Shown here piece after piece: positions 1 to 6,043 of a stretch of DNA of 27,351 nt. The stretch lies in IMG/VR virus record IMGVR_UViG_3300043395_000613, positions 1 through 27,351 of that record; one strand, written 5' to 3'. The translations under genes and the position numbers were made by a program. Each line of letters starts with the position of its first letter. The stretch's first letter is position 1. The notes under the pieces are model-generated. The model was given only the letters and a program-made list of their open reading frames with translations, searched no databases and had not been told where the DNA came from. The DNA is from a virus.

Positions 1-2
1 AG

Positions 3-893
3 CTCAAGTGGGCCGTTCTGACGAACGCTAAGGCGTACCAACCCGAAGGTATTACTACCTCAAAAGAACTGCTCACAGAGGCTCTCAGGAAGCCTGAGAC
101 AGGGGCTGAATGGCCCTGGCCCTCCCTTACCAAACTAACCTATGGTCGACACCCCGGATTGTACTGCGTAGGTGCAGGCGTTGGCGTAGGCAAGACGGAG
201 TTTTTCCATGAGCTCGTCCACCATATCGCCGGCGTTGAGCGAAGACCTGTGGGTGTCTTCCTCCTCGAGGAGGCACCTGCGAGAACTGTTAAAATCCTCG
301 GGGGTAAGCAGCTTAACGTGCCTGTCCATAGACCTGATGTGGAATTCAATGGAGAGGAGTTACTCCGAGCTATCGGACAACTATCTGATCCACGAGAACT
401 TCTTTACGTGTTCGACCACAAGGGATCCAGAGACTGGGATTCTATTTACACTCAGGCTAAATATCTCGCCGCTGTACATGGTGTACGAGATATCATCATC
501 GACCCTCTCACAGCTATTATCTCCCACGAAGAGAACACCGACCGAGCCCTCCACAAACTGATGGACGACATGTCTCGTCTAGCTCAGTCCCCGTATAACT
601 GCACCGTGTACTTCTCCTCTCACTTGAATGAGCCCCCTCGAGACCGTCGCCCCCACGAGGAAGGGGGGAGAGTACACGAGTCGCAGTTCGCAGGCTCCCG
701 CGCTATGATCCGCTTCAGTAACTACGTGCTAGGCCTGGAGCGAAACAAGCAGGACCCTGATCCTATCCTCCGTAATACTACCACTGTACGTGTACTCAAA
801 GATCGGGACTTCGGTACCGCATCGGGTGAAACTTTTGAGATCTTCTACGATCAAACCACGGGCAGGTACCTCGAAGAGAACAAGGAGTTCTGA
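3..893 (+). CDS. Replicative DNA helicase, DnaB/T7 gp4-like C-terminal domain (5' end outside window)
   Basis: The frame is open from the window edge, so the true N-terminus is missing. A TTG at 159 lies only about 12 codons before the Walker A motif and is not a credible start. A P-loop of the form GAGVGVGKTEF is encoded from about 171, and a Walker B strand (DIIIDPLTAI) from about 489. A conserved Ser-Ser-His (YFSSH) and Arg-rich segment follow, as expected of a RecA-fold hexameric helicase of the DnaB/T7 gp4 family. It would unwind the fork 5'-3' ahead of the polymerase encoded 730 bp downstream. Whether a primase domain is fused upstream, as in T7 gp4, cannot be seen. The gene ends in TGATG, overlapping the next start, with AAGGAG just before it. 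Confidence 0.9.
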   Translation, partial: LKWAVLTNAKAYQPEGITTSKELLTEALRKPETGAEWPWPSLTKLTYGRHPGLYCVGAGVGVGKTEFFHELVHHIAGVERRPVGVFLLEEAPARTVKILGGKQLNVPVHRPDVEFNGEELLRAIGQLSDPRELLYVFDHKGSRDWDSIYTQAKYLAAVHGVRDIIIDPLTAIISHEENTDRALHKLMDDMSRLAQSPYNCTVYFSSHLNEPPRDRRPHEEGGRVHESQFAGSRAMIRFSNYVLGLERNKQDPDPILRNTTTVRVLKDRDFGTASGETFEIFYDQTTGRYLEENKEF

Positions 894-1096
894 TGATTTA
901 TACATGGCAACGTACTGATACAGGCGAGATCGTAGACGTGGAGCGTAAGCTGGCTGACTACAAGGTACCACCTGATACAGTACATGACTGGGTACGCGTG
1001 ATCAGCGTGTCATCTACCCCGTTCCAACATCTCCGACATGCTGGCGTATTCGCAGATGATAACGGGAACTTCGCACCGTGGTCGAGGAACATGTGA
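893..1096 (+). CDS. Small protein resembling an FmdB-type ribbon without cysteines
   Basis: 67 aa. The ATG overlaps the helicase stop (TGATG), and AAGGAG ends 5 bases upstream, so translation is probably coupled. The N-terminus reads MIYTWQRTDTGEIVDVERK and continues with ADYKVPPD and WVRVIS. This is the layout of small FmdB-type zinc-ribbon proteins (start MPxYxYxC, a hydrophobic strand and a final RxI strand), but the metal-binding cysteines are absent. Family membership is therefore inferred from overall pattern only. Function is unknown. Its place between helicase and polymerase suggests a replication-arm accessory role. It overlaps the next gene by one base. Confidence 0.75.
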   Translation: MIYTWQRTDTGEIVDVERKLADYKVPPDTVHDWVRVISVSSTPFQHLRHAGVFADDNGNFAPWSRNM

Positions 1097-1356
1097 TGGG
1101 CCGGAAGAAGAAACCTTACAAGCTACTATGTGCACAGGCCGGAGCAAACAATGTCATTGAACATGATTGTCCTGACTGTATGGAATCTTGGGATGTATGG
1201 AAAGATGATGGTCCGATGGAACTTTGTCCGTATTGCGGGTCTAATCAAATCCACACTAGGAATGCACCGACGGAGTACTGGGTTCACATGTTCACAGAAC
1301 CAAAGCATCCAGTAGGCGCTGACATCTTCGATCAATACGGGAGCCCAGGGTACTGA
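1096..1356 (+). CDS. Small zinc-ribbon protein (86 aa)
   Basis: The ATG at 1096 shares its A with the previous stop (TGATG), with GAGGA 7 bases upstream. This is preferred to the in-frame GTG at 1078, which would lie inside the previous gene. The basic start MGRKKKPYK is followed by a CPDC pair and a CPYC pair about 20 residues apart, a classic treble or ribbon Zn knuckle; the CPYCGSNQ segment resembles transcription-factor-like ribbons. The tail is rich in aromatic and acidic residues. It probably binds nucleic acid or a protein partner, but no specific function is recognised. It overlaps the following gene by one base. Confidence 0.8.
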   Translation: MGRKKKPYKLLCAQAGANNVIEHDCPDCMESWDVWKDDGPMELCPYCGSNQIHTRNAPTEYWVHMFTEPKHPVGADIFDQYGSPGY

Positions 1357-1481
1357 TGTCTTATAAATTCACAATGAAATGTCTCGAGTGTCCTGGGTAT
1401 TACTGGTACCACACGTACCCGCCGTACGGTACATGTTATGCATGCGGGTCTAATAAGACCCTAGTAAGGGATCTTCGATGA
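1356..1481 (+). CDS. Very small zinc-ribbon protein (41 aa)
   Basis: This 41-codon ORF starts with an ATG sharing its A with the preceding TGA (TGATG); CAGGG lies 5 bases upstream. The product has MKCLECPGYYWYH, then CYACGSNKT, giving two CxxC knuckles about 14 residues apart with Tyr-rich sequence between them. That is enough to fold around a single Zn ion. The stop overlaps the start of the next ORF (ATGA at 1478). Real coding is supported by the Cys pairs, the SD and the unbroken stop-start chain on both sides. The function is unknown; it is the second of two adjacent Zn-ribbon genes. Confidence 0.7.
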   Translation: MSYKFTMKCLECPGYYWYHTYPPYGTCYACGSNKTLVRDLR

Positions 1482-1657
1482 CGGAGCAACCCATGTTCAC
1501 AGACTCAGGCAGGGATGGTGCTCGTAGATCCAAGGAGCCTAGGCCTAGACATAACTGGCATTACAAGATGGATCACGAGACGTACATAACTAAACATCAT
1601 CCTGACTGGGTACCATACGATGGCACATTCGAGATTACTGTTCGACATCGAGACTAA
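1478..1657 (+). CDS. Small hypothetical protein overlapping the polymerase start (59 aa)
   Basis: The ATG overlaps the previous stop (ATGA), with AAGGG 7 bases upstream. The product is polar, basic and rich in His and Arg (for example RRSKEPRPRHNWHYKMDHE), with no recognised domain. Its last 12 codons overlap the first 38 bases of the DNA polymerase gene in a different frame. It fills the otherwise non-coding gap between 1481 and 1620, and its initiation signals match its neighbours. Translation through it would carry ribosomes to the polymerase start, which has only a weak SD of its own. Function unknown. Confidence 0.6.
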   Translation: MTEQPMFTDSGRDGARRSKEPRPRHNWHYKMDHETYITKHHPDWVPYDGTFEITVRHRD

Positions 1658-3416
1658 CAGTATCGACTTCGATACTGATGTGTACTGGCTCGATCAGGTG
1701 CAGACAGTACTATGCATGGTGGTCAAGGACCTGGATACTGGGAACACGTACCAGTTCTATGATACCCATGATCTGCGTATCCTCGGTACGCAAGGACTTC
1801 AACAAGGACTTAAACTACTGGAGCAAGCAGATGAATGGGTCGGACATAACATCATTGCATTCGACATCCCCGTCTTGGAAAAGCTTTTTGGAATCAAGAG
1901 AGCTCCTCGCATTCTTGACACTCTTGTCTTATCTCGACTTCTCTACACGGATAGATCGGGAGGACATTCTCTCGAATCTTTTGGAGAAAGACTGGGCCTC
2001 CCTAAGCTCGACTCTCCTGGATTTGGAGCATTCACTCCAGGTCTGCTTACATATTGTACACGAGATGTCGAACTCAATGCAAGAGTCCTCGCTCTCCTAG
2101 AGCAGGAGGTAAAGGGCGGTGATTGGGGATCCTCTATTGAACTCGAGCACAAGATCGCCGACATCATGTTCCGACAGGAACGATTGGGAATGGCGTTCAA
2201 CCTTCAGCAGGCTATTGAGTACACATCCACATGGGCTGACGAGATCGCCGAGATCGACGTACGTCTGGGGACCATGGTCGGTCCTCGCATTGCAGCTTGG
2301 GTTGAAGCCAAGAAGCCCTTTAACATCAACGGATCTATTAACGCCAAGGTTAAACAGTGGGCGGATACTGTTGGACTTGATACCTCTCTGATCGCTGGCC
2401 CATTCCAGTTCATTAAGATCGAACCGTACGATTTCGAAAGCAAGAACCAACAGAAAGATATTCTATTGAGGCTAGGATGGAAGCCCGTAAATCTTACAGC
2501 ACAAGGATTCCCTCAGCTCGACGAGAGCATTCTGAATGTAGGGGAGGTGGGCTCGCTTCTCATGCGGCGGAACGTCTTAAGCCACAGGAGATCTCAAGTC
2601 CAAGGGTGGATCGACCGATGCGACAGTCAAGGTCGAGTCCATGGTGGCGCGAATCCGTGTGGTACGAACACGCACAGGATGCGGCACAAGGTGATAGTGA
2701 ACGTCCCGAAAGTTCGTGTCGAGTTAGGCAAGGAGATGAGGGGGCTATTCGTAGCTGCACCTGGGAAGATCTTAGCTGGGTATGATGCGAAGCAATTAGA
2801 ACTCAGGATACTAGCACATTACATTGGAGACCAAGACTATGTCGAACGAGTCACAACAACAGACAAATCCCGAGATGCCCACGTTCTCGCCGCAGCTGCA
2901 GCTGGATCTGGAGATCGAGATCTTGGAAAGAATATTAACTACGCTCTCATCTATGGGGCAGGTGATCGCCGCTTGGGATCACTGGTCGGTGGAGGATCTG
3001 AAGGCGGGGAACGAATACGTGCTGAACTATATCGAAGCATACCGGGCCTTGAAAGACTCATTCGAGCAGCTAAAACAGCAGCTCAACGAGGGCATCTCAT
3101 CGGACTCGATGGACGAAAGTTCTACATCCGAGGAGTAGTATCCCCTCTGAATACCTTGATTCAAGGTGGCGGTAGCATCTACATGAAAAGAGTTACCGCT
3201 ATGCTTGACTCGCTCGGCGGCGAACTCCCAGGGTGGAACAAGGTCTTAGATATGCACGACGAAGCGCAGTGGGAAATCCCAGACACCGAGTACGATAAGC
3301 TCTGTTTCAAAGATAAAGTCGAATACGCGTTTCAGAAAGCTAACGAATACTACAACCTCAGATGCCCACAAGAACCGGATGTTAAGTTCGGATACACATG
3401 GGCGGAGACACACTGA
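1620..3416 (+). CDS. DNA polymerase, family A, T7 gp5-like with 3'-5' exonuclease
   Basis: 598 aa. Exonuclease motifs: FDIETN at the N-terminus (Asp9, Glu11), HNIIAFDIPVL (Asp82) and YCTRDVEL (Asp149). Polymerase motif A is YDAKQLELRILAHY (Asp389). Motif B is RDLGKNINYALIYGAG (Arg433, Lys437, Tyr441). Motif C is MHDEAQ (Asp547). Tyr at the motif B position corresponds to T7 Tyr526, typical of dideoxy-sensitive enzymes. The protein is about 106 residues shorter than T7 gp5 (704 aa). The gap between exo III and motif A is 240 residues against about 301 in T7, so the thioredoxin-binding loop is probably absent. It should replicate the phage genome with the upstream helicase. The first 38 bases overlap the preceding ORF; the stop overlaps the next start (TGATG). 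Confidence 0.96.
   Translation: MAHSRLLFDIETNSIDFDTDVYWLDQVQTVLCMVVKDLDTGNTYQFYDTHDLRILGTQGLQQGLKLLEQADEWVGHNIIAFDIPVLEKLFGIKRAPRILDTLVLSRLLYTDRSGGHSLESFGERLGLPKLDSPGFGAFTPGLLTYCTRDVELNARVLALLEQEVKGGDWGSSIELEHKIADIMFRQERLGMAFNLQQAIEYTSTWADEIAEIDVRLGTMVGPRIAAWVEAKKPFNINGSINAKVKQWADTVGLDTSLIAGPFQFIKIEPYDFESKNQQKDILLRLGWKPVNLTAQGFPQLDESILNVGEVGSLLMRRNVLSHRRSQVQGWIDRCDSQGRVHGGANPCGTNTHRMRHKVIVNVPKVRVELGKEMRGLFVAAPGKILAGYDAKQLELRILAHYIGDQDYVERVTTTDKSRDAHVLAAAAAGSGDRDLGKNINYALIYGAGDRRLGSLVGGGSEGGERIRAELYRSIPGLERLIRAAKTAAQRGHLIGLDGRKFYIRGVVSPLNTLIQGGGSIYMKRVTAMLDSLGGELPGWNKVLDMHDEAQWEIPDTEYDKLCFKDKVEYAFQKANEYYNLRCPQEPDVKFGYTWAETH
2839..3138 (+). CDS. Candidate overprinted gene nested in DNA polymerase (99 aa, acidic, helical)
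   Basis: This ORF lies wholly inside the polymerase gene in the +1 frame. The ATG at 2839 is preceded by GGAG (2826-2829) with a 9-base spacer, a better ribosome site than the polymerase itself has. The product starts MSNESQQQTNPEMPTF, has a long helical middle (ILERILTTLSSMGQVIAAW; YRALKDSFEQLKQQ) and ends in an acidic Ser/Glu tail. It lacks Cys and is not Arg-rich, unlike most shadow ORFs here. Against it: other long shadow ORFs occur in the same frame of this gene (for example 1678-2100), and its high GC3 is expected because its third codon position is the polymerase first position. Treat as a hypothesis. Confidence 0.27.
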   Translation: MSNESQQQTNPEMPTFSPQLQLDLEIEILERILTTLSSMGQVIAAWDHWSVEDLKAGNEYVLNYIEAYRALKDSFEQLKQQLNEGISSDSMDESSTSEE

Positions 3417-3583
3417 TGAATAATGTAACAATGCTAAGGGGCACCGAGAACTTCAAACTTCCCCCACACTATACTAAATATGAAATCTATGTCGCAGAAG
3501 GATACGAATCCGAATTCGAAGCCGAACTATCTGACAAAGAAAGCTGGACGTGGTGCTCGAAAACCAAAGTTGAAGTCATCTGA
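3416..3583 (+). CDS. Small hypothetical protein after DNA polymerase (55 aa)
   Basis: The ATG at 3416 shares its A with the polymerase stop (TGATG), and GGAG (3404-3407) lies 8 bases upstream, an ideal site. An in-frame ATG at 3398 lies inside the polymerase and is less likely. The product (MNNVTMLRGTENFKLPPHY then EIYVAEGYESEFEAEL) is acidic, without Cys pairs or a membrane segment. No family is recognised. The last 104 bases overlap the basic ORF at 3480-3716 in another frame, so one of the two may be spurious; this one has the better start signals. Confidence 0.6.
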   Translation: MNNVTMLRGTENFKLPPHYTKYEIYVAEGYESEFEAELSDKESWTWCSKTKVEVI

Positions 3584-3716
3584 GGAATGGAAGCCACGTA
3601 AGAATGCAGGCCGTCCATCCAAGATACACGAACCTGAAAATACTAAGCGAACTAAGTGGAGATACAAAGATGAACAAGATTATCGAGAAGAACTTTTCCA
3701 TCCAGATGCCGTATAA
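3480..3716 (+). CDS. Possible Lys/Arg-rich small protein overlapping both neighbours (78 aa)
   Basis: A strongly basic ORF: SQKDTNPNSKPNYLTKKAGR, then RKPKLKSS and RKNAGRPSKI, then an acidic-aromatic C-terminal third. The GRP core recalls an AT-hook, but the flanking Arg of a true hook is missing. It fills the gap between the stop at 3583 and the start at 3670, which favours it. However, no Shine-Dalgarno is seen before either candidate ATG (3480, 3489), and it overlaps the upstream gene by 104 bases and the downstream gene by 47. If real, it is probably a DNA- or RNA-binding peptide, by charge only. It could also be a shadow. Confidence 0.35.
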   Translation: MKSMSQKDTNPNSKPNYLTKKAGRGARKPKLKSSEEWKPRKNAGRPSKIHEPENTKRTKWRYKDEQDYREELFHPDAV

Positions 3717-3891
3717 CTGGGTCGATGAGAACCCGACCGATTCCCGATACTTCAACACAATTGAAGAGGCGGTTGCGTACTTCAAAGATGAATTAACTAA
3801 TTGGGATGAAGCTGTGATCGTACAGAAGGTAGCGATTGTACGTGACGCAGATAAGCCGCTTTCCCGCAACGTACGTTGGGAGCTTGTATAA
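3670..3891 (+). CDS. Small hypothetical protein upstream of the SSB-like gene (73 aa)
   Basis: ATG at 3670 is chosen over the longer in-frame start at 3604 because GGAG (3658-3661) sits exactly 8 bases before it. The product reads MNKIIEKNFSIQMPYNW, then a central FNTIEEAVAYFKDE helix and a strand VIVQKVAIVRDADK. It looks like a small alpha/beta protein, with no known family recognised. The stop TAA overlaps the next ATG (TAATG), so it is probably co-translated with the SSB-like gene. Confidence 0.7.
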   Translation: MNKIIEKNFSIQMPYNWVDENPTDSRYFNTIEEAVAYFKDELTNWDEAVIVQKVAIVRDADKPLSRNVRWELV

Positions 3892-4481
3892 TGTCTGAGT
3901 TCAATCCAAATGCAAAGGGATCTTCTGGAGAGCGAGAGGTCATTCCTGCTGGAACTCATGCCGCACGTTGTGTACGCGTTGTGGAGATTGGGAAGCAGTA
4001 CTCCAAGCAGTACGATAACGAGAGCAATAAGGTTGTCATTGTACTCGCACTTCCTCACGTACTTGTCACTGTTGGGAACGAAGAGAAGCAAGCGTTCATT
4101 AGCAATCCCTTCGGAATTACTATTAGTAACAATGATCGGTCCAGTATGAAACAGTACACTCGTGCACTGGATCCCACTGGTGAGGCTAAGAACCTCGGTG
4201 ACTTCCTGAACAAGACGTGTCAGGTACTGGTTACCCATCGTACCCGTGAGGATAAGACGTATGCTCGACTTGATAGTATCGCTCCAATCCTACCTGGATT
4301 CCCTGTCCCCGAACTCGATACCGAACCGTTCTGGTTCCGATGGAATCAGCCTGATCCTAAGCTCTGGGAGAAACTCCCTGACTTCCAGAAGCAGCTGATC
4401 AAGGAAGCAACGAACTACCCGGGATCGTACGTAGAGGAGATGGTGCGTGAACTCGAAGGCGCAAGCGACGTACCGATGTAA
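3891..4481 (+). CDS. Probable single-stranded DNA-binding / replication accessory protein (196 aa)
   Basis: ATG at 3891 overlaps the previous stop (TAATG), with GGGAG just upstream; the in-frame TTG at 3876 is inside the neighbour. The N-terminal part has the pattern REVIPAGTHAARCVRVVEIG, followed by strands and NPFGITISNN. This beginning (IPAG, then a ligand-like beta strand) is common in phage proteins annotated as ssDNA-binding or DUF669-type. A C-terminal helical part ends in acidic residues and DVPM. Its place between polymerase and exonuclease fits an SSB role like T7 gp2.5. No OB-fold signature can be proven by eye, so the name is inferred from context and pattern. The 3' end overlaps the tiny Zn-ribbon ORF. 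Confidence 0.5.
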   Translation: MSEFNPNAKGSSGEREVIPAGTHAARCVRVVEIGKQYSKQYDNESNKVVIVLALPHVLVTVGNEEKQAFISNPFGITISNNDRSSMKQYTRALDPTGEAKNLGDFLNKTCQVLVTHRTREDKTYARLDSIAPILPGFPVPELDTEPFWFRWNQPDPKLWEKLPDFQKQLIKEATNYPGSYVEEMVRELEGASDVPM

Positions 4482-4581
4482 GCTATGTGGTAACGAGTGG
4501 GTATCCGAAAGGGTACCTACTCGGTGCCCGTACTGCCACGAATGGGGGCCGTATATCTTTGAACGAGTACGGTTCGAATGA
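4447..4581 (+). CDS. Very small zinc-ribbon protein, GTG start (44 aa)
   Basis: The GTG at 4447 is preceded by AGAGGAG with a 7-base spacer, among the best SD sites in the arm. The product has CKLCGNEW, then RCPYCHEWG: two CxxC pairs about 15 residues apart, with aromatic residues around them, a one-metal rubredoxin or ribbon knuckle. It begins inside the last 35 bases of the SSB-like gene and ends by overlapping the next ATG (ATGA at 4578). Cys spacing and SD together make it a likely real gene. It is the third mini Zn ribbon in this arm; its function is unknown. Confidence 0.68.
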   Translation: MNSKAQATYRCKLCGNEWVSERVPTRCPYCHEWGPYIFERVRFE

Positions 4582-4589
4582 GATATAAT
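4559..4589 (+). promoter_or_regulatory. Weak sigma70-like promoter candidate
   Basis: TTGAAC (4559-4564) and a perfect TATAAT (4584-4589) are 19 bases apart, upstream of the exonuclease gene. The TATAAT lies within GAGATATAATCTC, a small inverted repeat. The -35 match is only 4 of 6 and the spacer is longer than optimal, so this is a low-confidence call that could be chance. Confidence 0.2.
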
Positions 4590-4790
4590 CTCGGGTACTA
4601 CGTAGAGAAAGCGGAACTCGTTCTGTTCTTCCTGATAACATTCCCAGCGTGGGTGGTACTGTATGCATGCACTAGTAGACGCGGACATCTTCCTGTACGA
4701 GATGGGATCAGCGAAGGACGACGAGGGGAATCCCCTGGCGTGGAACCTAGTACAGTCGAGACTCGAAGAGAAGATCGAGAACATCCTTGA
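4578..4790 (+). CDS. Possible small membrane protein overlapping the exonuclease gene (70 aa)
   Basis: The ATG overlaps the stop of the Zn-ribbon ORF (ATGA). A single hydrophobic segment of about 19 residues (LVLFFLITFPAWVVLYA) lies at about residues 14-32, after a short N-terminal stretch with Lys and Glu. A charged, Arg-rich tail follows. The last 128 bases overlap the exonuclease in another frame, and the tail has the look of shadow coding. The first half fills the gap 4582-4662. It may be a genuine one-pass membrane peptide, or non-coding leader before the exonuclease. No family is recognised. Confidence 0.33.
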   Translation: MRYNLGYYVEKAELVLFFLITFPAWVVLYACTSRRGHLPVRDGISEGRRGESPGVEPSTVETRREDREHP

Positions 4791-5400
4791 CGCTGTCGAA
4801 GCAGAGACATGGCAAGGGTACATCACTGGCAAAGGGAATTTTCGTGAAGAGATATCAACCATTAAGCCTTACAAAGGCAACCGTAATCGAGGGGATCGGC
4901 CATTCTGGTACGAAGCCGTACGCCTTTATCTCATTCAAGAACGAGATGTCATCCTCGTTCAGGGGATGGAAGCAGACGATGCTATCGCTATGGAACACGG
5001 CGAGGGTACAGTTGTTTGTTCTCGTGACAAAGATCTGCGCCAAATTCCTGGATGGAATTACTCTTGGCCTAACTACGGACAAGAGCCAAAGGTACCGAGT
5101 TATATCGATGACGTATCAGCGAACCGGTTCTTCTATTCTCAGCTTCTTACTGGGGATTCTACCGATAACATCCTCGGACTCTATGGTGTTGGCCCTAAGT
5201 CTGCAGCAGTTCAACGAGTTAACGAATGCACAGAGGAACTCGACATGTTCCTCGAGGTCAAAGAGCAGTACGAACTAAGGTTCGGTAACCACTGGAAGAT
5301 GTTCTTGGAGGAGAACGGAGCCTTACTATATCTCCTCAGACATAAGGAGGATAGTTGGAGTGCGAAGATGTCAAGACTGTGGGAGATATCTCACCGCTAG
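4663..5400 (+). CDS. 5'-3' exonuclease, FEN/PIN-like (T7 gp6-like)
   Basis: 245 aa. Acidic metal-site motifs of the FEN superfamily are in order: LVDADIFLYE (Asp6, Asp8), YKGNR (70-74), GMEADDAIAME (Glu103, Asp105, Asp106) and CSRDKDLRQIPG (Asp122, Asp124). The helix-hairpin segment LLTGDSTDNILG with GVGPKSA (161-181) follows. The enzyme should remove RNA primers and degrade host DNA from 5' ends, as T7 gp6 does; T7 gp6 is somewhat longer (about 300 aa). The start ATG has only a GGGTGG-type upstream signal, so translation may depend on upstream coupling. The stop TAG overlaps a GTG start of the next gene (TAGTG). Confidence 0.93.
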   Translation: MHALVDADIFLYEMGSAKDDEGNPLAWNLVQSRLEEKIENILDAVEAETWQGYITGKGNFREEISTIKPYKGNRNRGDRPFWYEAVRLYLIQERDVILVQGMEADDAIAMEHGEGTVVCSRDKDLRQIPGWNYSWPNYGQEPKVPSYIDDVSANRFFYSQLLTGDSTDNILGLYGVGPKSAAVQRVNECTEELDMFLEVKEQYELRFGNHWKMFLEENGALLYLLRHKEDSWSAKMSRLWEISHR

Positions 5401-5804
5401 TGAGTACTGGTACTGTGAATGGTGCAGAGCTCACGAAGATAACAGCGAAGGAGATCCCCCAGATCAGGGCGAAACTCCTGAAGAGGCAGAAAGGGAAGTG
5501 CCCGATATGTGCCCGTACTATTGTTGACCCGGTATTAGATCATGATCACAGTACAGGTGCAGTCAGAGATGCCCTATGCCGTAACTGTAATCGGTTCGAG
5601 GGGAAGGTACTACAGTGGGCGAAGACGGTACCGTGCGATAATGTTACACTTGTACGTAGGCTGGGAGCATATTGGCTTCGACATTCAGAGAATAAGCACG
5701 GGTATCTTCACCCTAACAAAATAACCAAACGTAAACGGAGAAAGAAGAATGCAGGTAGAACAACTCGAACAAGTTCAAGAAGTAATCGAGATGTTGATGG
5801 CTGA
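5400..5804 (+). CDS. Endonuclease VII-like HNH recombination nuclease
   Basis: 134 aa from the GTG at 5400 (TAGTG overlap). An in-frame TTG at 5355 has AGGAGG only 4 bases upstream, so the longer form cannot be excluded. The core has CPIC (Cys34, Cys37), LDHDHSTG (Asp47 to His50), and CRNCNRFEG (Cys60, Cys63, Asn64). The spacing follows T4 endonuclease VII, where two CxxC pairs hold Zn and the DH and N residues form the His-Me catalytic site. It should resolve Holliday junctions and branched replication intermediates before packaging. The C-terminus is a basic tail (KITKRKRRKK) that overlaps the next gene by 56 bases. Confidence 0.92.
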   Translation: MSTGTVNGAELTKITAKEIPQIRAKLLKRQKGKCPICARTIVDPVLDHDHSTGAVRDALCRNCNRFEGKVLQWAKTVPCDNVTLVRRLGAYWLRHSENKHGYLHPNKITKRKRRKKNAGRTTRTSSRSNRDVDG

Positions 5805-6006
5805 GGTAGGCCTTGACAACATCCCGGCCGAGCTCGAGGTAGATCTCGAGGCCGCACTTAGCAAGATCAACGAGGCAATCGAAGGAGCACAGAATGGCAA
5901 CGAAGAAGAAGGAACCGACCCTGCGATGGGTGTACGAGAGGGCACCGTGGTACGCCCCGTGGCGAGTGAGCTTGAGCCTGCAGGAATGGAGCGCATCGCA
6001 GAATAA
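5749..6006 (+). CDS. Small acidic coiled-coil protein (85 aa)
   Basis: GGAG at 5737-5740 lies 8 bases before the ATG. The first 50 residues are acidic and helical with heptad-like spacing (QVEQLEQVQEVIEML, then VDLEAALSKINEAIEG). The C-terminal third (TDPAMGVREGTVVRPVAS) looks unstructured and overlaps the next ORF by 113 bases in another frame. No family is recognised. It may be a dimeric adaptor or inhibitor, though nothing in the sequence decides this. It starts inside the basic tail of the endonuclease gene. Confidence 0.7.
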   Translation: MQVEQLEQVQEVIEMLMAEVGLDNIPAELEVDLEAALSKINEAIEGAQNGNEEEGTDPAMGVREGTVVRPVASELEPAGMERIAE

Positions 6007-6043
6007 GTACATCGACGTACCTATCGAGGTACTAGAACTGTGA
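5894..6043 (+). CDS. Small Trp/Tyr-rich basic protein (49 aa)
   Basis: A strong SD (AAGGAG, 5882-5887) lies 6 bases before the ATG. The product starts MATKKKEPTLRWVYERAPWY, continues APWRVSLSLQEWSASQNKY and ends in a hydrophobic strand. It is rich in Trp and Tyr and has a basic N-terminus. The stop (TGA 6041-6043) overlaps the GTG start of the endolysin gene (GTGA), so it is probably coupled to endolysin translation. No family is recognised. Confidence 0.68.
   Translation: MATKKKEPTLRWVYERAPWYAPWRVSLSLQEWSASQNKYIDVPIEVLEL

Noticed and set aside
159-893. Full-length 244-aa helicase starting at TTG 159
   Set aside because: The frame is open to the left edge, and the start would leave the P-loop only about 12 residues from the N-terminus. 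It is a 5'-truncated gene.
1678-2100. 140-aa ORF in the +1 frame of the polymerase
   Set aside because: Composition (Cys, Trp, Arg, Ser-rich) looks like shadow coding. The polymerase exonuclease motifs lie in frame 0, and I saw no convincing SD.
3604-3669. Longer start for the 73-aa gene
   Set aside because: The ATG at 3670 has an ideal GGAG 8 bases upstream; the extension has no good SD.
3576-4238. 220-aa antisense ORF over the SSB-like gene
   Set aside because: It lies opposite well-supported forward genes with good SDs and coupled starts. Its sequence has no recognisable domain and is Leu/Ser-rich, as expected of a shadow.
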